Part shown: positions 18,550 to 27,236 of the stretch, one piece after another
Layout of the letters: each line of letters starts with the position of its first letter
Numbering within the stretch: the first letter of the stretch is position 1
Assembly (NCBI RefSeq): GCF_013761175.1
Contig: NZ_JACDUR010000006.1
Location: forward strand, 372,001-436,000
Direction: 5' to 3'
Origin: Nonomuraea soli
GTDB lineage: Bacteria; Actinomycetota; Actinomycetes; Streptosporangiales; Streptosporangiaceae
Length of the DNA: 64,000 bases
Notes under the pieces: model-generated
Told to the model about the DNA's origin: nothing
The model's input: the letters and a program-made list of their open reading frames with translations, nothing else
Databases searched by the model: none
Made by a program: the position numbers and the translations under genes

Positions 18550-19731
18550 TCACGCGGTGGCGGGGATGGAGGCGGGGGTGCCGCGCAGGAGTTCTTCGAC
18601 GACGAGGGTGGCCGCGCCCATGGCGACCGCGTCGGCTCCCAGGCGGCCCAGCACGATGGGCACGGGGGGGAAGGAGCTCATCGTGTTGGCGGCGGCCGAG
18701 GCCTGCACGCGGGCGAGCTGCGCGCCGCCGAGCATGAGTCCCGCCCAGCCGCCGATGACCACGCGTTCGGGGTTGAGCAGGTGGATCACGTTGGACAACC
18801 CTATGCCGAGCAGGTCGGCGCTCTCCTCCACCACCGGCGAGCCCTCGCGGATCAGGCGGGCCAGGGTCGGCTCCTGGTCGGCGGCGTCGGCGGTGATCCC
18901 GGCCCTGTCGATGATCGACTCAGCGCCGACGTAGGCCTCCAGGCAGCCCTGGCCGCCGCAACGGCAGGGGCGGCCGCCCGCGACGATCTTCAGATGGCCG
19001 AACTCCCCGGCCGCGCGGCCCGCGCCGCGGTAGATGGAGCCGTCGGTGACGAGCGTGCATCCCACGCCCGACCCTATGAAGACGACCACGGCGTCGCCGG
19101 CGTCGCGGGCGGAGCCGAACCACAGCTCGGCCTGGCCCATCGTCTTGGCGCCGTTGTCGACGAACAGGGGCAGCGAGGTGCCGCGGCGCAGCAGGGCGCC
19201 GAAGGGCACCGAGTCCCAGCCGAAGGTGGTGGCGTGCACGAGGGCGTCGGGGCCGCCCTCGACGATGCCGGGCACGCCGACGCCGATGCCGAGCACCTTG
19301 TCGTACGGCACGGCGGCGTCGGCCACCACGCTGTCGACGCCCATGAGCAGGTGGCGCGCCACCAGTTCGGGGTCGTGCCTGGCGGTGTGCAACGCGTAGT
19401 AGGCGCTGGCCCGCACGGTCATCGCCAGGTCGAACAGCTCCACCCTGACGTGGGTCTCGCCGACGTCGACCCCGACCACGTAGCCGTAGTCGGGGTTGAC
19501 CCGCAGCAGCACGCGTGGGCGCCCGCCGTCGGAGTCGACCTGGCCGGACTCCACGATCATGTTCTCCGCGAGCAGGTCGGCGGTCAGGGTGCTGACCGAT
19601 CCGGCGCTCAGCCCGGTCGCGGCGCTCAGGGCGTGGCGGTTGGTCTCGCCGGCGAAGTACAGCTCCCTCAGCAGCATCGCGCGGTTGCCGCGGCGCAGGT
19701 CTCGGACGGTCTTACGTTCAGACCTGCTCAT
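18550..19731 (-). CDS. ROK-family transcriptional repressor of the sugar locus
   Basis: 393 residues. A winged helix-turn-helix near the N-terminus (NRHALSAATGLSAGSVSTLT) is followed by a ROK sugar-kinase-like domain. It retains the phosphate-loop-like VGVDVGETHVRVELFD and the zinc motif CRCGGQGCLEAY that shapes the sugar pocket. ROK repressors of this type release DNA when they bind a sugar or sugar phosphate. It is divergent from the binding-protein gene across 117 bp and precedes the DUF2264 gene, so it most likely controls both arms of the locus. ATG 19731 has AAAGG upstream. Confidence 0.9.
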   Translation of the reverse strand: MSRSERKTVRDLRRGNRAMLLRELYFAGETNRHALSAATGLSAGSVSTLTADLLAENMIVESGQVDSDGGRPRVLLRVNPDYGYVVGVDVGETHVRVELFDLAMTVRASAYYALHTARHDPELVARHLLMGVDSVVADAAVPYDKVLGIGVGVPGIVEGGPDALVHATTFGWDSVPFGALLRRGTSLPLFVDNGAKTMGQAELWFGSARDAGDAVVVFIGSGVGCTLVTDGSIYRGAGRAAGEFGHLKIVAGGRPCRCGGQGCLEAYVGAESIIDRAGITADAADQEPTLARLIREGSPVVEESADLLGIGLSNVIHLLNPERVVIGGWAGLMLGGAQLARVQASAAANTMSSFPPVPIVLGRLGADAVAMGAATLVVEELLRGTPASIPATA

Positions 19732-19848
19732 GGATGCAACCTTTCACGACGCGAGGATAGATGACCGCGCTGTTACCAAAGCGTTTCATGACTTTCTTCA
19801 AGGCTTAGATTATCGTCTGGAGCCACCCCCAGTCGATAAGGAGACGAC
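19732..19848. promoter_or_regulatory. Divergent control region of the ROK/sugar transporter locus
   Basis: 117 bp, more A/T-rich than its surroundings, between two divergent starts. A weak plus-strand -10 (TAGATT, near 19808) is visible and an A/T-rich stretch (AAAGCGTTTCATGACTTTC) could hold the ROK operator, but I see no long perfect palindrome. AAGGAGACGAC gives the binding-protein gene a strong ribosome site. Confidence 0.4.
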
Positions 19849-21066
19849 ATGAGCCGAGCAATCGCGGCGGCGGCGGTTCTGGCCTTCGCATTAACCGCCT
19901 GCGGCAGCGGCGACAGCGGCGGCGGTGGGCAGGCCGCGGAGAGCAGGACGTTGACCTACTGGATGTACCAGGACCGCACCCCGCAGGCGGGCGAGGTCGT
20001 GGAGAAGATCCGCAAGGACTTCGAGAAGGCCAACCCCGGGGTCACCGTCAAGATCGTCAAGATCCCCAAGGACGACTTCAACACCAAGCTGGGCAGCGCC
20101 ATCTCCAGCAAGACCGGGCCCGACGTGAGCACCTTGGACCAGCCGCTGGTCTCCAAGTACGCCAAGGACGGCACGATCGTGGAGCTGCCGGCCGGAACGG
20201 TGTCCGAGGGCACCTATTTCAAGGGCGCCTACGACACCAACCTGGGCACCGACGGCAAGTACTACGGCCTGCCGCTCGACCAGACCGGCGTGGCGCTGTT
20301 CTACAACAAGAAGCTGGTGCCGACCCCGCCCACGACCTGGGACGAGATGAAGGCCGCCAGCGAGAAGGTCCACGCCGCCGACCCGAACGTCGCGGGCATG
20401 GTCGTGCCCAAGGGCGACGGCTACGGCGGATGGATGTTCCCCGGCATCGTCGCGGGCAACGGCCTGGAGATGGCCGACGTCGCGAGCAAGAAGATCCTGT
20501 TCGACCAGCCGCAGGCCGTCGAGGCGCTGCAGTTGTGGGTGGACCTGCTCAAGTCCTCGCCGCGCAAGATCACCGACTCCGACCAGCCGTTCCAGAACGG
20601 CCTGGCGGGCATGATGATCTCCGGTCCCTGGGACGTGCCCACCATCCGCGAGCAGTTCCCCGAGCTCGACTTCAGCGTCGCGCCGCTGCCGTACAAGACC
20701 GAGCCCGCCGGCAACATCGGCGGCGAGAACGCGGTCGTCTACAAGACGAGCCCGAACCAGGACCTGGCCTGGAAGTGGCTGACGTTCATCACCAACGAGA
20801 CCAACAACGGACCGCTGGCCGACGCGCTCGGCGGCTTCCCCGTCCACACCAAGGCCACGGCCGTCGGCTCGGGACCCGAGCACGAGGCCTTCCTGGCCCA
20901 GCTGAAGGTGGCGCACGCGCGCCCCGCCGTACCCGAGTGGATCCAGATCAACGACGAGATCATCGCCCCGGCGATCGAGTCGGCGCTGCTGGGCAAGATG
21001 ACCGCGCAGGAGGCGTTGACCGACGCGGCCAACAAGACCCGCTCGCTGCTCGGGTGGAACAGCTGA
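19849..21066 (+). CDS. Sugar-binding lipoprotein of a CUT1 ABC importer
   Basis: 405 residues. The signal peptide ends in a lipobox (FALTACGSG), so the mature protein is lipid-anchored outside the membrane. The body is a family-1 extracellular solute-binding protein (TYWMYQDRTPQAGEVV, VSTLDQPLVSKYA, GLPLDQTGVALFYNKKLVPTPPTTW, MISGPWDV, NIGGENAVVYK), typical of oligosaccharide systems. It starts an operon with two permeases and a GH35-type enzyme, so the ligand is probably a galactoside or related oligosaccharide. No ATPase is encoded, as is usual in actinomycetes, where a shared MsiK-type ATPase serves several importers. Confidence 0.92.
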   Translation: MSRAIAAAAVLAFALTACGSGDSGGGGQAAESRTLTYWMYQDRTPQAGEVVEKIRKDFEKANPGVTVKIVKIPKDDFNTKLGSAISSKTGPDVSTLDQPLVSKYAKDGTIVELPAGTVSEGTYFKGAYDTNLGTDGKYYGLPLDQTGVALFYNKKLVPTPPTTWDEMKAASEKVHAADPNVAGMVVPKGDGYGGWMFPGIVAGNGLEMADVASKKILFDQPQAVEALQLWVDLLKSSPRKITDSDQPFQNGLAGMMISGPWDVPTIREQFPELDFSVAPLPYKTEPAGNIGGENAVVYKTSPNQDLAWKWLTFITNETNNGPLADALGGFPVHTKATAVGSGPEHEAFLAQLKVAHARPAVPEWIQINDEIIAPAIESALLGKMTAQEALTDAANKTRSLLGWNS

Positions 21067-21067
21067 C

Positions 21068-22012
21068 ATGAGCAGCACTCCGGTCGTGGCCGGGCGGCGT
21101 CGCCGCCGCTCGGCCCCTGGACGGCGCAGGGACCACGTGATCGCGTGGCTGCTCATCGCCCCCGCGCTGGTCTACTTCGTGGTCTTCCTGCTGTATCCCG
21201 CCCTGTCGGCCCTCTACTACAGCTTCACCGACTGGAACCTGCGCACCACCGCGAGCTGGGTCGGGTTCCAGAACTACGTCGACCTGTTCACCGACGAGGT
21301 GAAGTATCCGCACTTCTGGAAGTCCGTCCAGGTCACGCTGCAGTACACGATCATCGCCGTGCCCCTCACCCTGGGTACCGCGCTGATCCAGGCGCTGCTC
21401 ATCAATGCCATCAAGCGCGGCTCCAACCTCTTCCGCCTGCTGCTGTTCCTGCCCGTGGTCACCGCCGAGGCGGCCGTGGGCGCGATCTGGCGCTGGCTCT
21501 ACGACCCGCGCTACGGCCTGATCAACAGCGTGCTGGAAGTGTTCGGCATCCCCGGGCAGAACTGGCTCAACACTCCCGAGCTGGTCATCCCGGCCCTGGC
21601 CTTCATCTCGGCCTGGCAGTGCGGCATCGCCATGATCATCTTCCTGGCGGGCCTCAAGGGCATCCCCGGCTCGATCCTGGAGGCGGCCACCATCGACGGG
21701 GCCAACGCCTTCCAGCGTTTCCGCAAGGTCGTCATGCCGATGCTCCGGCCGACCACCTTCTACCTGCTGGTCACCGGCGTCATCGCGGCCCTGCAGGTCT
21801 TCGGGCTGGTCTACGTGATCTTCAGTGGCGCGGGACGCAGCGTCACCGGCGGCCCCGAGCAGTCGGGCCTGGCCTACGTGCTCCACCTGTACCTGTTCGC
21901 CTTCCGCTACGACGCGATGGGCGCGGCCTGCGCGATGTCGTTCATCCTGCTGGTCTTCATCATGATCATCACTGCGGTGCAGTTCAAGTTCGTCAAGCAG
22001 GAGGCGGCGTGA
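21068..22012 (+). CDS. Sugar ABC transporter permease (MalF/UgpA type)
   Basis: 314 residues, begins one base after the binding-protein stop. It has six predicted helices after a basic N-terminus (RRDHVIAWLLIAPALVYFV) and the ABC-coupling EAA loop (GSILEAATIDGANAFQRF, then KVVMPMLRP). It forms the membrane channel with the next permease. Its stop overlaps the GTG of that gene (GTGA), so both subunits are made together. Confidence 0.93.
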   Translation: MSSTPVVAGRRRRRSAPGRRRDHVIAWLLIAPALVYFVVFLLYPALSALYYSFTDWNLRTTASWVGFQNYVDLFTDEVKYPHFWKSVQVTLQYTIIAVPLTLGTALIQALLINAIKRGSNLFRLLLFLPVVTAEAAVGAIWRWLYDPRYGLINSVLEVFGIPGQNWLNTPELVIPALAFISAWQCGIAMIIFLAGLKGIPGSILEAATIDGANAFQRFRKVVMPMLRPTTFYLLVTGVIAALQVFGLVYVIFSGAGRSVTGGPEQSGLAYVLHLYLFAFRYDAMGAACAMSFILLVFIMIITAVQFKFVKQEAA

Positions 22013-22842
22013 GACGGCTGTCGATCTACGGCGCGCTGATCATCCTGACGCTGATCTCCGTGGTGCCGTTCCTGTGGATGCTGGCCACCTCCTTCAAGCA
22101 CGGCTCCGACATCTACACCAAGGTCCCGCAGCTGCTGCCGCTGGACAAGGAGACCGGCGAGTGGGCGGGCACGCTCGAGAACTACTCCTACGTCATGGAG
22201 ATCGGCGGGCTCGGCCAGGCCTTCCTCAACAGCGTCTGGATCACGCTCGTGCTCGTCCCGGCCAAACTGCTGGTCGACGCGCTGGCCGCCTACGCCTTCG
22301 CGCGCATCCCCTTCCCCGGCCGCGACAAGATCTTCGTGCTGCTGCTGGGCGGCATGATGGTGCCGACCATCACGCTGCTCATCCCGCGCATCCACGTCAC
22401 CCAGGCGCTGGGCATGTTCGACTCCCCGTGGGGCCTGATCGTCCCGAACATCGCCTCGGTGATCGACATCTTCCTGCTGCGGCAGTTCTTCCTCTCCATT
22501 CCCAAGGAGCTGGAGGAGGCGGCGCTGATCGACGGCGGCGGGCGCATGCAGATCTTCTGGCGCGTCATCCTGCCGCTGTCGAAGCCGGTGCTGGCCGTCG
22601 TGACGATCACCAGCTTCCTGTTCCACTGGAACGACCTCGTCTGGCCCCTCGTGGTGCTCAACGACCCGGAGCTCTACACGCTCCCGCTGGCGTTGCAGCA
22701 GCTCGTGGCCTCACCCGACGGCGGACGGGCCTACTACATCATGGCGGGCGCGACGCTGGCGGTCATCCCCGTGATCGTCGTCCTGCTGATCTTCCAGCGG
22801 CGAATCCTGGCGGGAATCGCCTTCACCGGTCTCAAGGCCTAA
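22009..22842 (+). CDS. Sugar ABC transporter permease (MalG/UgpE type)
   Basis: 277 residues from GTG 22009, overlapping the previous stop. Typical MalG features are an N-terminal helix (LIILTLISVVPFLWMLATSF), six membrane helices and the EAA loop KELEEAALIDGGGRMQIFWR followed by VILPLSKP. It ends IAFTGLKA, the common C-terminus of this family. It partners with the upstream permease; the missing ATPase must be supplied in trans. The GH35-type gene follows after 13 bp. Confidence 0.93.
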   Translation: MRRLSIYGALIILTLISVVPFLWMLATSFKHGSDIYTKVPQLLPLDKETGEWAGTLENYSYVMEIGGLGQAFLNSVWITLVLVPAKLLVDALAAYAFARIPFPGRDKIFVLLLGGMMVPTITLLIPRIHVTQALGMFDSPWGLIVPNIASVIDIFLLRQFFLSIPKELEEAALIDGGGRMQIFWRVILPLSKPVLAVVTITSFLFHWNDLVWPLVVLNDPELYTLPLALQQLVASPDGGRAYYIMAGATLAVIPVIVVLLIFQRRILAGIAFTGLKA

Positions 22843-22855
22843 GGAGTCTGCAAGC

Positions 22856-24748
22856 GTGTCCATCGAGGTACGGGACGGGGTCACCGTCATCGAGGGCGAA
22901 GCCAGGGTGCTCGTCAGCGCCGACTATCCCTACTACCGGGACCGGCCGGAGGTCTGGGCCGACCGGCTGACGGCGCTGCGCGACGTGCTGGGGATCGACG
23001 TGATCACCAGCTACATCCCGTGGCGCCACCACCAGCCGCTCGCCGACAGCCCGCCGGACTTCACCGGGCACACCCACCCGTCGCGCAACGTCGTCGGCTT
23101 CCTGGAGCTGTGCCACCGGCTGGGGCTGAAGGTCGTGGCCAAGCCGGGTCCGTTCATCCACGCCGAGGTCGACTACGGAGGGCTGCCCGACTGGGTCTGC
23201 CCCGACGCCGACCCGGCCATCGAGCCGCTGCTGGACGTCGAGGGCAAGGCCTCGCGCTGGTTCTACGGCTCGGGACCCGGCGGCAAGCCGCTGCCCGCGC
23301 CGCTGGCCGAGCCGTTCGCCGGCCTGGTCCAGGAGTGGCTGTCGGCGGTCGGCTCCAAGGTGCTGGACGCCGCGACCTGGCCCGAGGGCCCGGTGATCCT
23401 CATGCAGATCGCCAACGAGGGCATCTACACCAACGGCGCGCGCCCGGTGACCGCCTACGACTTCAGCCCCTCTTCGGTGGAGTTCTTCCGCGCCACCACC
23501 GGCCGCCACGAGCCGCCGCGCTCGGCGGGCGAGGACCCGATGCTGCTGGCCGACTGGGGCCGCTACCACGCGGTCTACCTGTCGACCGTCTACCGGCGTT
23601 GGGCCGAGGCGGTCGGCTGCCGGGTGCCCACGGTGATCAACCTCAACCCGCCGACCGTCGAGGACCTCGACGACTGGCTGGTGCGCGTCGACCCGTCGTC
23701 GTGGGGCGGCATCGCCTACGGCTTCACCAACTGGATGGGCGTGGTCTCCTCCGAGGCCGACGCGCACTTCCGCTACGTCACGGCCGCCAAACTCGCGCCG
23801 GGGCCGAACCTGGAGGAGAACTGGGGCTTCTCCCAGCTCTACGACCCGGCCTACGGCGACGCCACCACCTCCTTCCACCAGTCGCTGCTGGCGCTGGCGG
23901 CGGGGGCGACCGGCTTCAACGTCTACACCGGCGTCTCCACCTCCGGCTGGCCGCGGGAACTCGACTCGCAGACCGCCTCGCCGTACCCGGACTGCTCGCC
24001 GATCGCCGCGGACGGCACCGCCACCGTCAAGGCGCCTGCCGTACGGGCCCTGGCGGACTTCTTCGCCCGCCACGGCGTGGAGTTCCTGGAGAGCACGCCC
24101 GTCGTCGGCGGCAGCTTCGGGCTCTACCGTCCCTGGTCGGGCATCGCGGCCTGGGACGTGATGGACAACGGCGAGGCGCTGCGTGCCTTCCACGCCCGCA
24201 TGCGGGCTGCCGGGCACGACTACCGCATCGCCGACCTGGCCACCGACGTCGCCGGGCACGAGCGGATCACCATCCCCGGCGGCCGGTTCATGCACCGCTC
24301 GGTCCAGGAGGCCCTGGCCCGCTCCGGCGCGGCGATCGAGGTGCTCGGGCAGGTGCCGGTGCTCGACGAGAACCTCGAACCGTGCACGGTGCTCGCCGAC
24401 GCGCTCGGCACGCAGGTCCCCGCGCTGCCGGAGCCGCCCGCCCGCGTGGTCGCCGGCTCGGCCGACGTCTACGTGCGCAGGCACCCCGATCGCGACGTCG
24501 CCTACCTGACCGTCCTGGTCCAGGACGACAACGCCGGAACCGTCCGCGTGCAGTACGGCACGCGCTCCCTGGAGGTCGTCGCCGCCAGGGGCGGAGCCGC
24601 GGTGATCAGGATCGTCGGCGGCCGGCTCGACGATCTGCTGGTCAAGGGCGTCAACGGCTACCTCGGCTCGAGCGTGGCCGCTTCCGTCTCGCTCGACGGC
24701 CAGACCGTGGGACTGGAGGAGCCGGGAGATCTGTACCGGCTTGCCTAA
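22856..24748 (+). CDS. GH35-type beta-galactosidase-like glycoside hydrolase
   Basis: 630 residues from GTG 22856 (AAGGAG nine bases upstream). The N-terminal TIM barrel carries the family signatures SADYPYYRDRPEVWADRL, SYIPWRHHQP and VVAKPGPFIHAE. It also has E188 in MQIANEG (acid/base, matching IQxENE) and the probable nucleophile E320/E321 in GPNLEENWGF. The C-terminal part (about 390-630) is beta-rich. There is no signal peptide, so it acts inside the cell on what the transporter imports. Beta-galactosidase is the family's main activity; variations around both glutamates mean another beta-glycoside is possible. Last gene of the sugar operon. Confidence 0.85.
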   Translation: MSIEVRDGVTVIEGEARVLVSADYPYYRDRPEVWADRLTALRDVLGIDVITSYIPWRHHQPLADSPPDFTGHTHPSRNVVGFLELCHRLGLKVVAKPGPFIHAEVDYGGLPDWVCPDADPAIEPLLDVEGKASRWFYGSGPGGKPLPAPLAEPFAGLVQEWLSAVGSKVLDAATWPEGPVILMQIANEGIYTNGARPVTAYDFSPSSVEFFRATTGRHEPPRSAGEDPMLLADWGRYHAVYLSTVYRRWAEAVGCRVPTVINLNPPTVEDLDDWLVRVDPSSWGGIAYGFTNWMGVVSSEADAHFRYVTAAKLAPGPNLEENWGFSQLYDPAYGDATTSFHQSLLALAAGATGFNVYTGVSTSGWPRELDSQTASPYPDCSPIAADGTATVKAPAVRALADFFARHGVEFLESTPVVGGSFGLYRPWSGIAAWDVMDNGEALRAFHARMRAAGHDYRIADLATDVAGHERITIPGGRFMHRSVQEALARSGAAIEVLGQVPVLDENLEPCTVLADALGTQVPALPEPPARVVAGSADVYVRRHPDRDVAYLTVLVQDDNAGTVRVQYGTRSLEVVAARGGAAVIRIVGGRLDDLLVKGVNGYLGSSVAASVSLDGQTVGLEEPGDLYRLA

Positions 24749-24762
24749 CAAGGGCGGTTTAG

Positions 24763-24779
24763 TGGGCAGAGATTGCCCA
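24763..24779. promoter_or_regulatory. Inverted repeat upstream of the carbamate kinase/amidohydrolase operon
   Basis: TGGGCA-GAGAT-TGCCCA has perfect 6-bp arms, centred about 44 bases before the expected transcription start at 24815. This is a position suited to an activator or an upstream repressor site. No regulator gene is adjacent. Confidence 0.4.
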
Positions 24780-24801
24780 TGAACACCACGTGAGGGCTCG
24801 C

Positions 24802-24807
24802 TAGCGT
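24802..24807 (+). promoter_or_regulatory. -10 box (TAGCGT) for the carbamate kinase operon
   Basis: TAGCGT is followed by seven bases and then GTG 24815, with no Shine-Dalgarno. This places the transcription start at the start codon, giving a leaderless mRNA. Confidence 0.5.
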
Positions 24808-24814
24808 CGTCACC

Positions 24815-25738
24815 GTGGGTGAACGGATCCTCATCGCGCTCGGCGGCAACGCCATGACCGGGCCCGACGGCACAGCCTCTCCGCGCGACCAGCAGGCCGC
24901 CGTGGAGCGGGCCATGCGCCACGTGCGCGCGCTCGTCGCCGCCGGGCACCAGGTGATCCTCACCCACGGCAACGGCCCCCAGGTGGGCAACCTGCTGCTG
25001 AAGAACCAGCTGGCCGCCTCCGTGGTGCCCCCGGTGCCGCTCGACTGGTGCGGCGCCCAGACACAGGCGACCATCGGCACGCTCATCCTCAACAGCCTCC
25101 AGGGCCGGAGCGCCGCCGTGGTCACCCGCACGCTGGTCGACGCGGGCGACCCCGCCTTCCTCGACCCGGTCAAGCCGATCGGGCGCTACTTCCCCGAGAC
25201 CGAGGCGCGCATCTTCGAGAAGCTCGGGCAGAGCTGGCGCTCCTTCGAGCGCGGCTGGCGCCGCGTCGTGGCCTCGCCCGAGCCGCTGGAGATCCTCGAC
25301 GCGCAGGCCGTCAAGGTGCTCATGGACGCCGGGTACACCGTGGTCGCCGCGGGAGGCGGGGGAGTGCCCGTCGTACGGCTGGACGACGGCTCCCTGGCGG
25401 GGATCGAGGCCGTCATCGACAAGGACCTGGCGGCGGCGTTGCTGGCCCGCGCCGTGCACGCCTCCGTGCTGATCATCGCCACCGACGTCCCGAACGCCGT
25501 CGTGGGCTTCGGCGGTCCCGATCCTCGGCCGCTCGGCCCCATCTCCGTGTCCGAGCTGCGTGTCCTGCACGCCGCCGGGCACTTCGCAGGGGGCAGCATG
25601 GGTCCCAAGGTGGAGGCGGCGCTGCGCTTCGTGGGGGCGGGCGGTCGCCTGGCTGTCATCACCGGGCTGGAGTCGCTGGGCGGCGCCCTGACCGGAACCA
25701 TCGGGACGAGAGTGGAGAGAGATGCCGGATCCGATTGA
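24815..25738 (+). CDS. arcC: Carbamate kinase
   Basis: 307 residues, the usual size. The amino-acid-kinase fold shows [10 protein letters not shown] at the N-terminus and [14 protein letters not shown]. It also has the carbamate-kinase signatures [16 protein letters not shown] and [31 protein letters not shown] and a C-terminal [13 protein letters not shown]. It interconverts carbamoyl phosphate + ADP with ATP + carbamate (which falls to CO2 and NH3). There is no arginine deiminase or ornithine carbamoyltransferase beside it; instead its last 17 bases overlap a ring-opening amidohydrolase. This points to a role in breaking down ureido/cyclic amide compounds rather than arginine. Confidence 0.92.
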   Translation: MGERILIALGGNAMTGPDGTASPRDQQAAVERAMRHVRALVAAGHQVILTHGNGPQVGNLLLKNQLAASVVPPVPLDWCGAQTQATIGTLILNSLQGRSAAVVTRTLVDAGDPAFLDPVKPIGRYFPETEARIFEKLGQSWRSFERGWRRVVASPEPLEILDAQAVKVLMDAGYTVVAAGGGGVPVVRLDDGSLAGIEAVIDKDLAAALLARAVHASVLIIATDVPNAVVGFGGPDPRPLGPISVSELRVLHAAGHFAGGSMGPKVEAALRFVGAGGRLAVITGLESLGGALTGTIGTRVERDAGSD

Positions 25739-26825
25739 AGTGCGCAAAGTCATGATCGAGAGCGTGACCGACGCCTCCGGGCTGTCCAAGCTCATCGAGG
25801 AGGGCGTGATCGAGGCGCACCGGGTGCTCGCCGTCATCGGCAAGACCGAGGGCAACGGAGGCGTCAACGACTACACCCGCATCCTGGCCGACACCGCCTT
25901 CCGCGACGTCCTGGCCCGCCACGGCCACCCGTCGCCGTCGTCGGTGCCCCTGGTCTGGTCGGGCGGCACCGACGGCGTGCTCAGCCCGCACGCCACGATC
26001 TTCGCCACCGCCGACCCGTCCACGGTCACCCCGTCGGACGAGCCGCGCCTGTCGGTCGGGGTCGCGATGAGCGACATCATCCTGCCCGAGGACATCGGCA
26101 GGCCCGCCATGGTGGAGAAGGTCGCCGCCGGGGTGCGCGAGGCCATGAAGGTCGCCGGCATCACCGACCCGGCCGACGTGCACTACGTGCAGACCAAGAC
26201 GCCCCTGCTGACCCTGGCCACCATCGAGGACGCCCGCAGCCGCGGCAAGGAGACCGTCATCGAGGACACCGGCCCCTCGATGGACCTGTCGAACGCCACC
26301 ACCGCGCTCGGCATCGCCGTGGCGCTCGGCGAGATCGAGATGCCCACCGCCGGGCAGATCTTCCGCGACCTGTCGCTGTACTCCTCGGTCGCCTCCTGCT
26401 CCTCCGGCGTCGAACTCGACCGCGCGCAGATCGTCGTCGTCGGCAACGTGCGCGGCATCGGCGGCCGTTACCGCATCGGGCACTCGGTCATGAAGGACGC
26501 GCTCGACGCCGACGGCATCTGGGAGGCCATCCGCTCGGCCGGGCTCGACCTGCCCGAGCGCCCGCACCACAGCGACCTCGGCGACCGCCTCGTCAACGTC
26601 TTCCTCAAGTGCGAGGCCGACCCGTCGGGCCGGGTGCGCGCCCGGCGCAACATCATGCTCGACGACTCCGACGTGCACTGGCACCGGCAGATCAAGGCCG
26701 CCGTCGGCGGCGTCACCGCCTCCGTCACCGGCGATCCGGCCGTCTTCGTCTCGGTCGCCGCCGTCCACCAGGGACCCTCCGGTGGCGGCCCGGTGGCGGC
26801 CATCGTGGACCTGTCGACGGACTGA
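25722..26825 (+). CDS. Ring-opening amidohydrolase (cyanuric acid hydrolase/barbiturase family)
   Basis: 367 residues, the full three-repeat length. The family's three Ser/Lys pairs are visible: K41 in IGKTEGNGG with S80 in WSGGTDG; K159 in VQTKTPLL with S227/S228 in CSSGVEL; K325 in [10 protein letters not shown] with S344 in [14 protein letters not shown]. These enzymes hydrolyse cyclic imides: cyanuric acid to carboxybiuret, or barbiturate to ureidomalonate. I cannot tell which from the motifs alone. GGAGAGAG precedes ATG 25722, which lies inside the carbamate kinase gene, so the two are coupled. No biuret or allophanate hydrolase gene is nearby. Confidence 0.9.
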   Translation: MPDPIEVRKVMIESVTDASGLSKLIEEGVIEAHRVLAVIGKTEGNGGVNDYTRILADTAFRDVLARHGHPSPSSVPLVWSGGTDGVLSPHATIFATADPSTVTPSDEPRLSVGVAMSDIILPEDIGRPAMVEKVAAGVREAMKVAGITDPADVHYVQTKTPLLTLATIEDARSRGKETVIEDTGPSMDLSNATTALGIAVALGEIEMPTAGQIFRDLSLYSSVASCSSGVELDRAQIVVVGNVRGIGGRYRIGHSVMKDALDADGIWEAIRSAGLDLPERPHHSDLGDRLVNVFLKCEADPSGRVRARRNIMLDDSDVHWHRQIKAAVGGVTASVTGDPAVFVSVAAVHQGPSGGGPVAAIVDLSTD

Positions 26826-26881
26826 CCTGGGCATATCGTCAGGCACACCGGGAAGGGGAACCGCGAGGAAAGGAGACGACC

Positions 26882-27202
26882 ATGCCTCGCGGTTCCAGCC
26901 CGAAACGGGAACGGCAGTACGAGCACATCAAGGACAGCGCCAAGAAGCGCGGCGAGAGCGACAAGCGCGCCACCGAGATCGCGGCCCGCACGGTCAACAA
27001 GGAGCGCGCCAGAGCGGGGGAGTCGAAGACCGCCAGCCGCACCTCGACGGACGACATCTCCTCGTCGCGTCGCGGCGGGCTGCGCTCGCACAAAGGGGCC
27101 GGCGGACGCACCAAGGACCAGCTGTACGCCGAGGCCAGGAAGCGCAAGATCCCCGGACGGTCCAGCATGACCAAGGCCCAGCTGGAGAAGGCGCTGTCTT
27201 GA
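26882..27202 (+). CDS. Small basic protein with Rho-N/SAP-like C-terminus
   Basis: 106 residues from ATG 26882, preceded by AAAGGAGACGACC. The N-terminal half is highly charged and helical ([36 protein letters not shown]). The C-terminal part ([29 protein letters not shown]) matches the Rho-termination-factor N-terminal/SAP-like helix-extended-loop-helix that binds nucleic acid. Actinobacterial relatives are often annotated as plasmid stabilization proteins, but direct evidence for that is weak; a chromosome- or stress-related DNA-binding role is as likely. The stop lies inside the -35 of the next promoter. Confidence 0.8.
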   Translation: MPRGSSPKRERQYEHIKDSAKKRGESDKRATEIAARTVNKERARAGESKTASRTSTDDISSSRRGGLRSHKGAGGRTKDQLYAEARKRKIPGRSSMTKAQLEKALS

Positions 27203-27229
27203 CCTGGAGTGCGCTCCAGTGCCTAGCGT
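27199..27229 (+). promoter_or_regulatory. MerR-type promoter with 19-bp spacer upstream of the aldo/keto reductase
   Basis: -35 TTGACC (27199-27204) and -10 TAGCGT (27224-27229) are 19 bp apart, too long for normal use. The spacer holds the inverted repeat CTGGAG-TGCG-CTCCAG (27204-27219). This is the layout of MerR-family promoters, in which the activator underwinds the DNA. The transcript would start at ATG 27237. No merR gene is present in the window. Confidence 0.75.
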
Positions 27230-27236
27230 CGCCCCC

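Noticed and set aside
22832-25867. 1011-codon minus-strand open frame
   Set aside because: Runs antisense to the GH35 and carbamate kinase genes, both of which have clear catalytic motifs; its His/Arg/Gly-rich translation is an artefact of high GC.
26882-27202. Plasmid-derived stabilization module
   Set aside because: Although relatives carry that label, there is no partner gene, replication or mobility gene; chromosomal context is ordinary.
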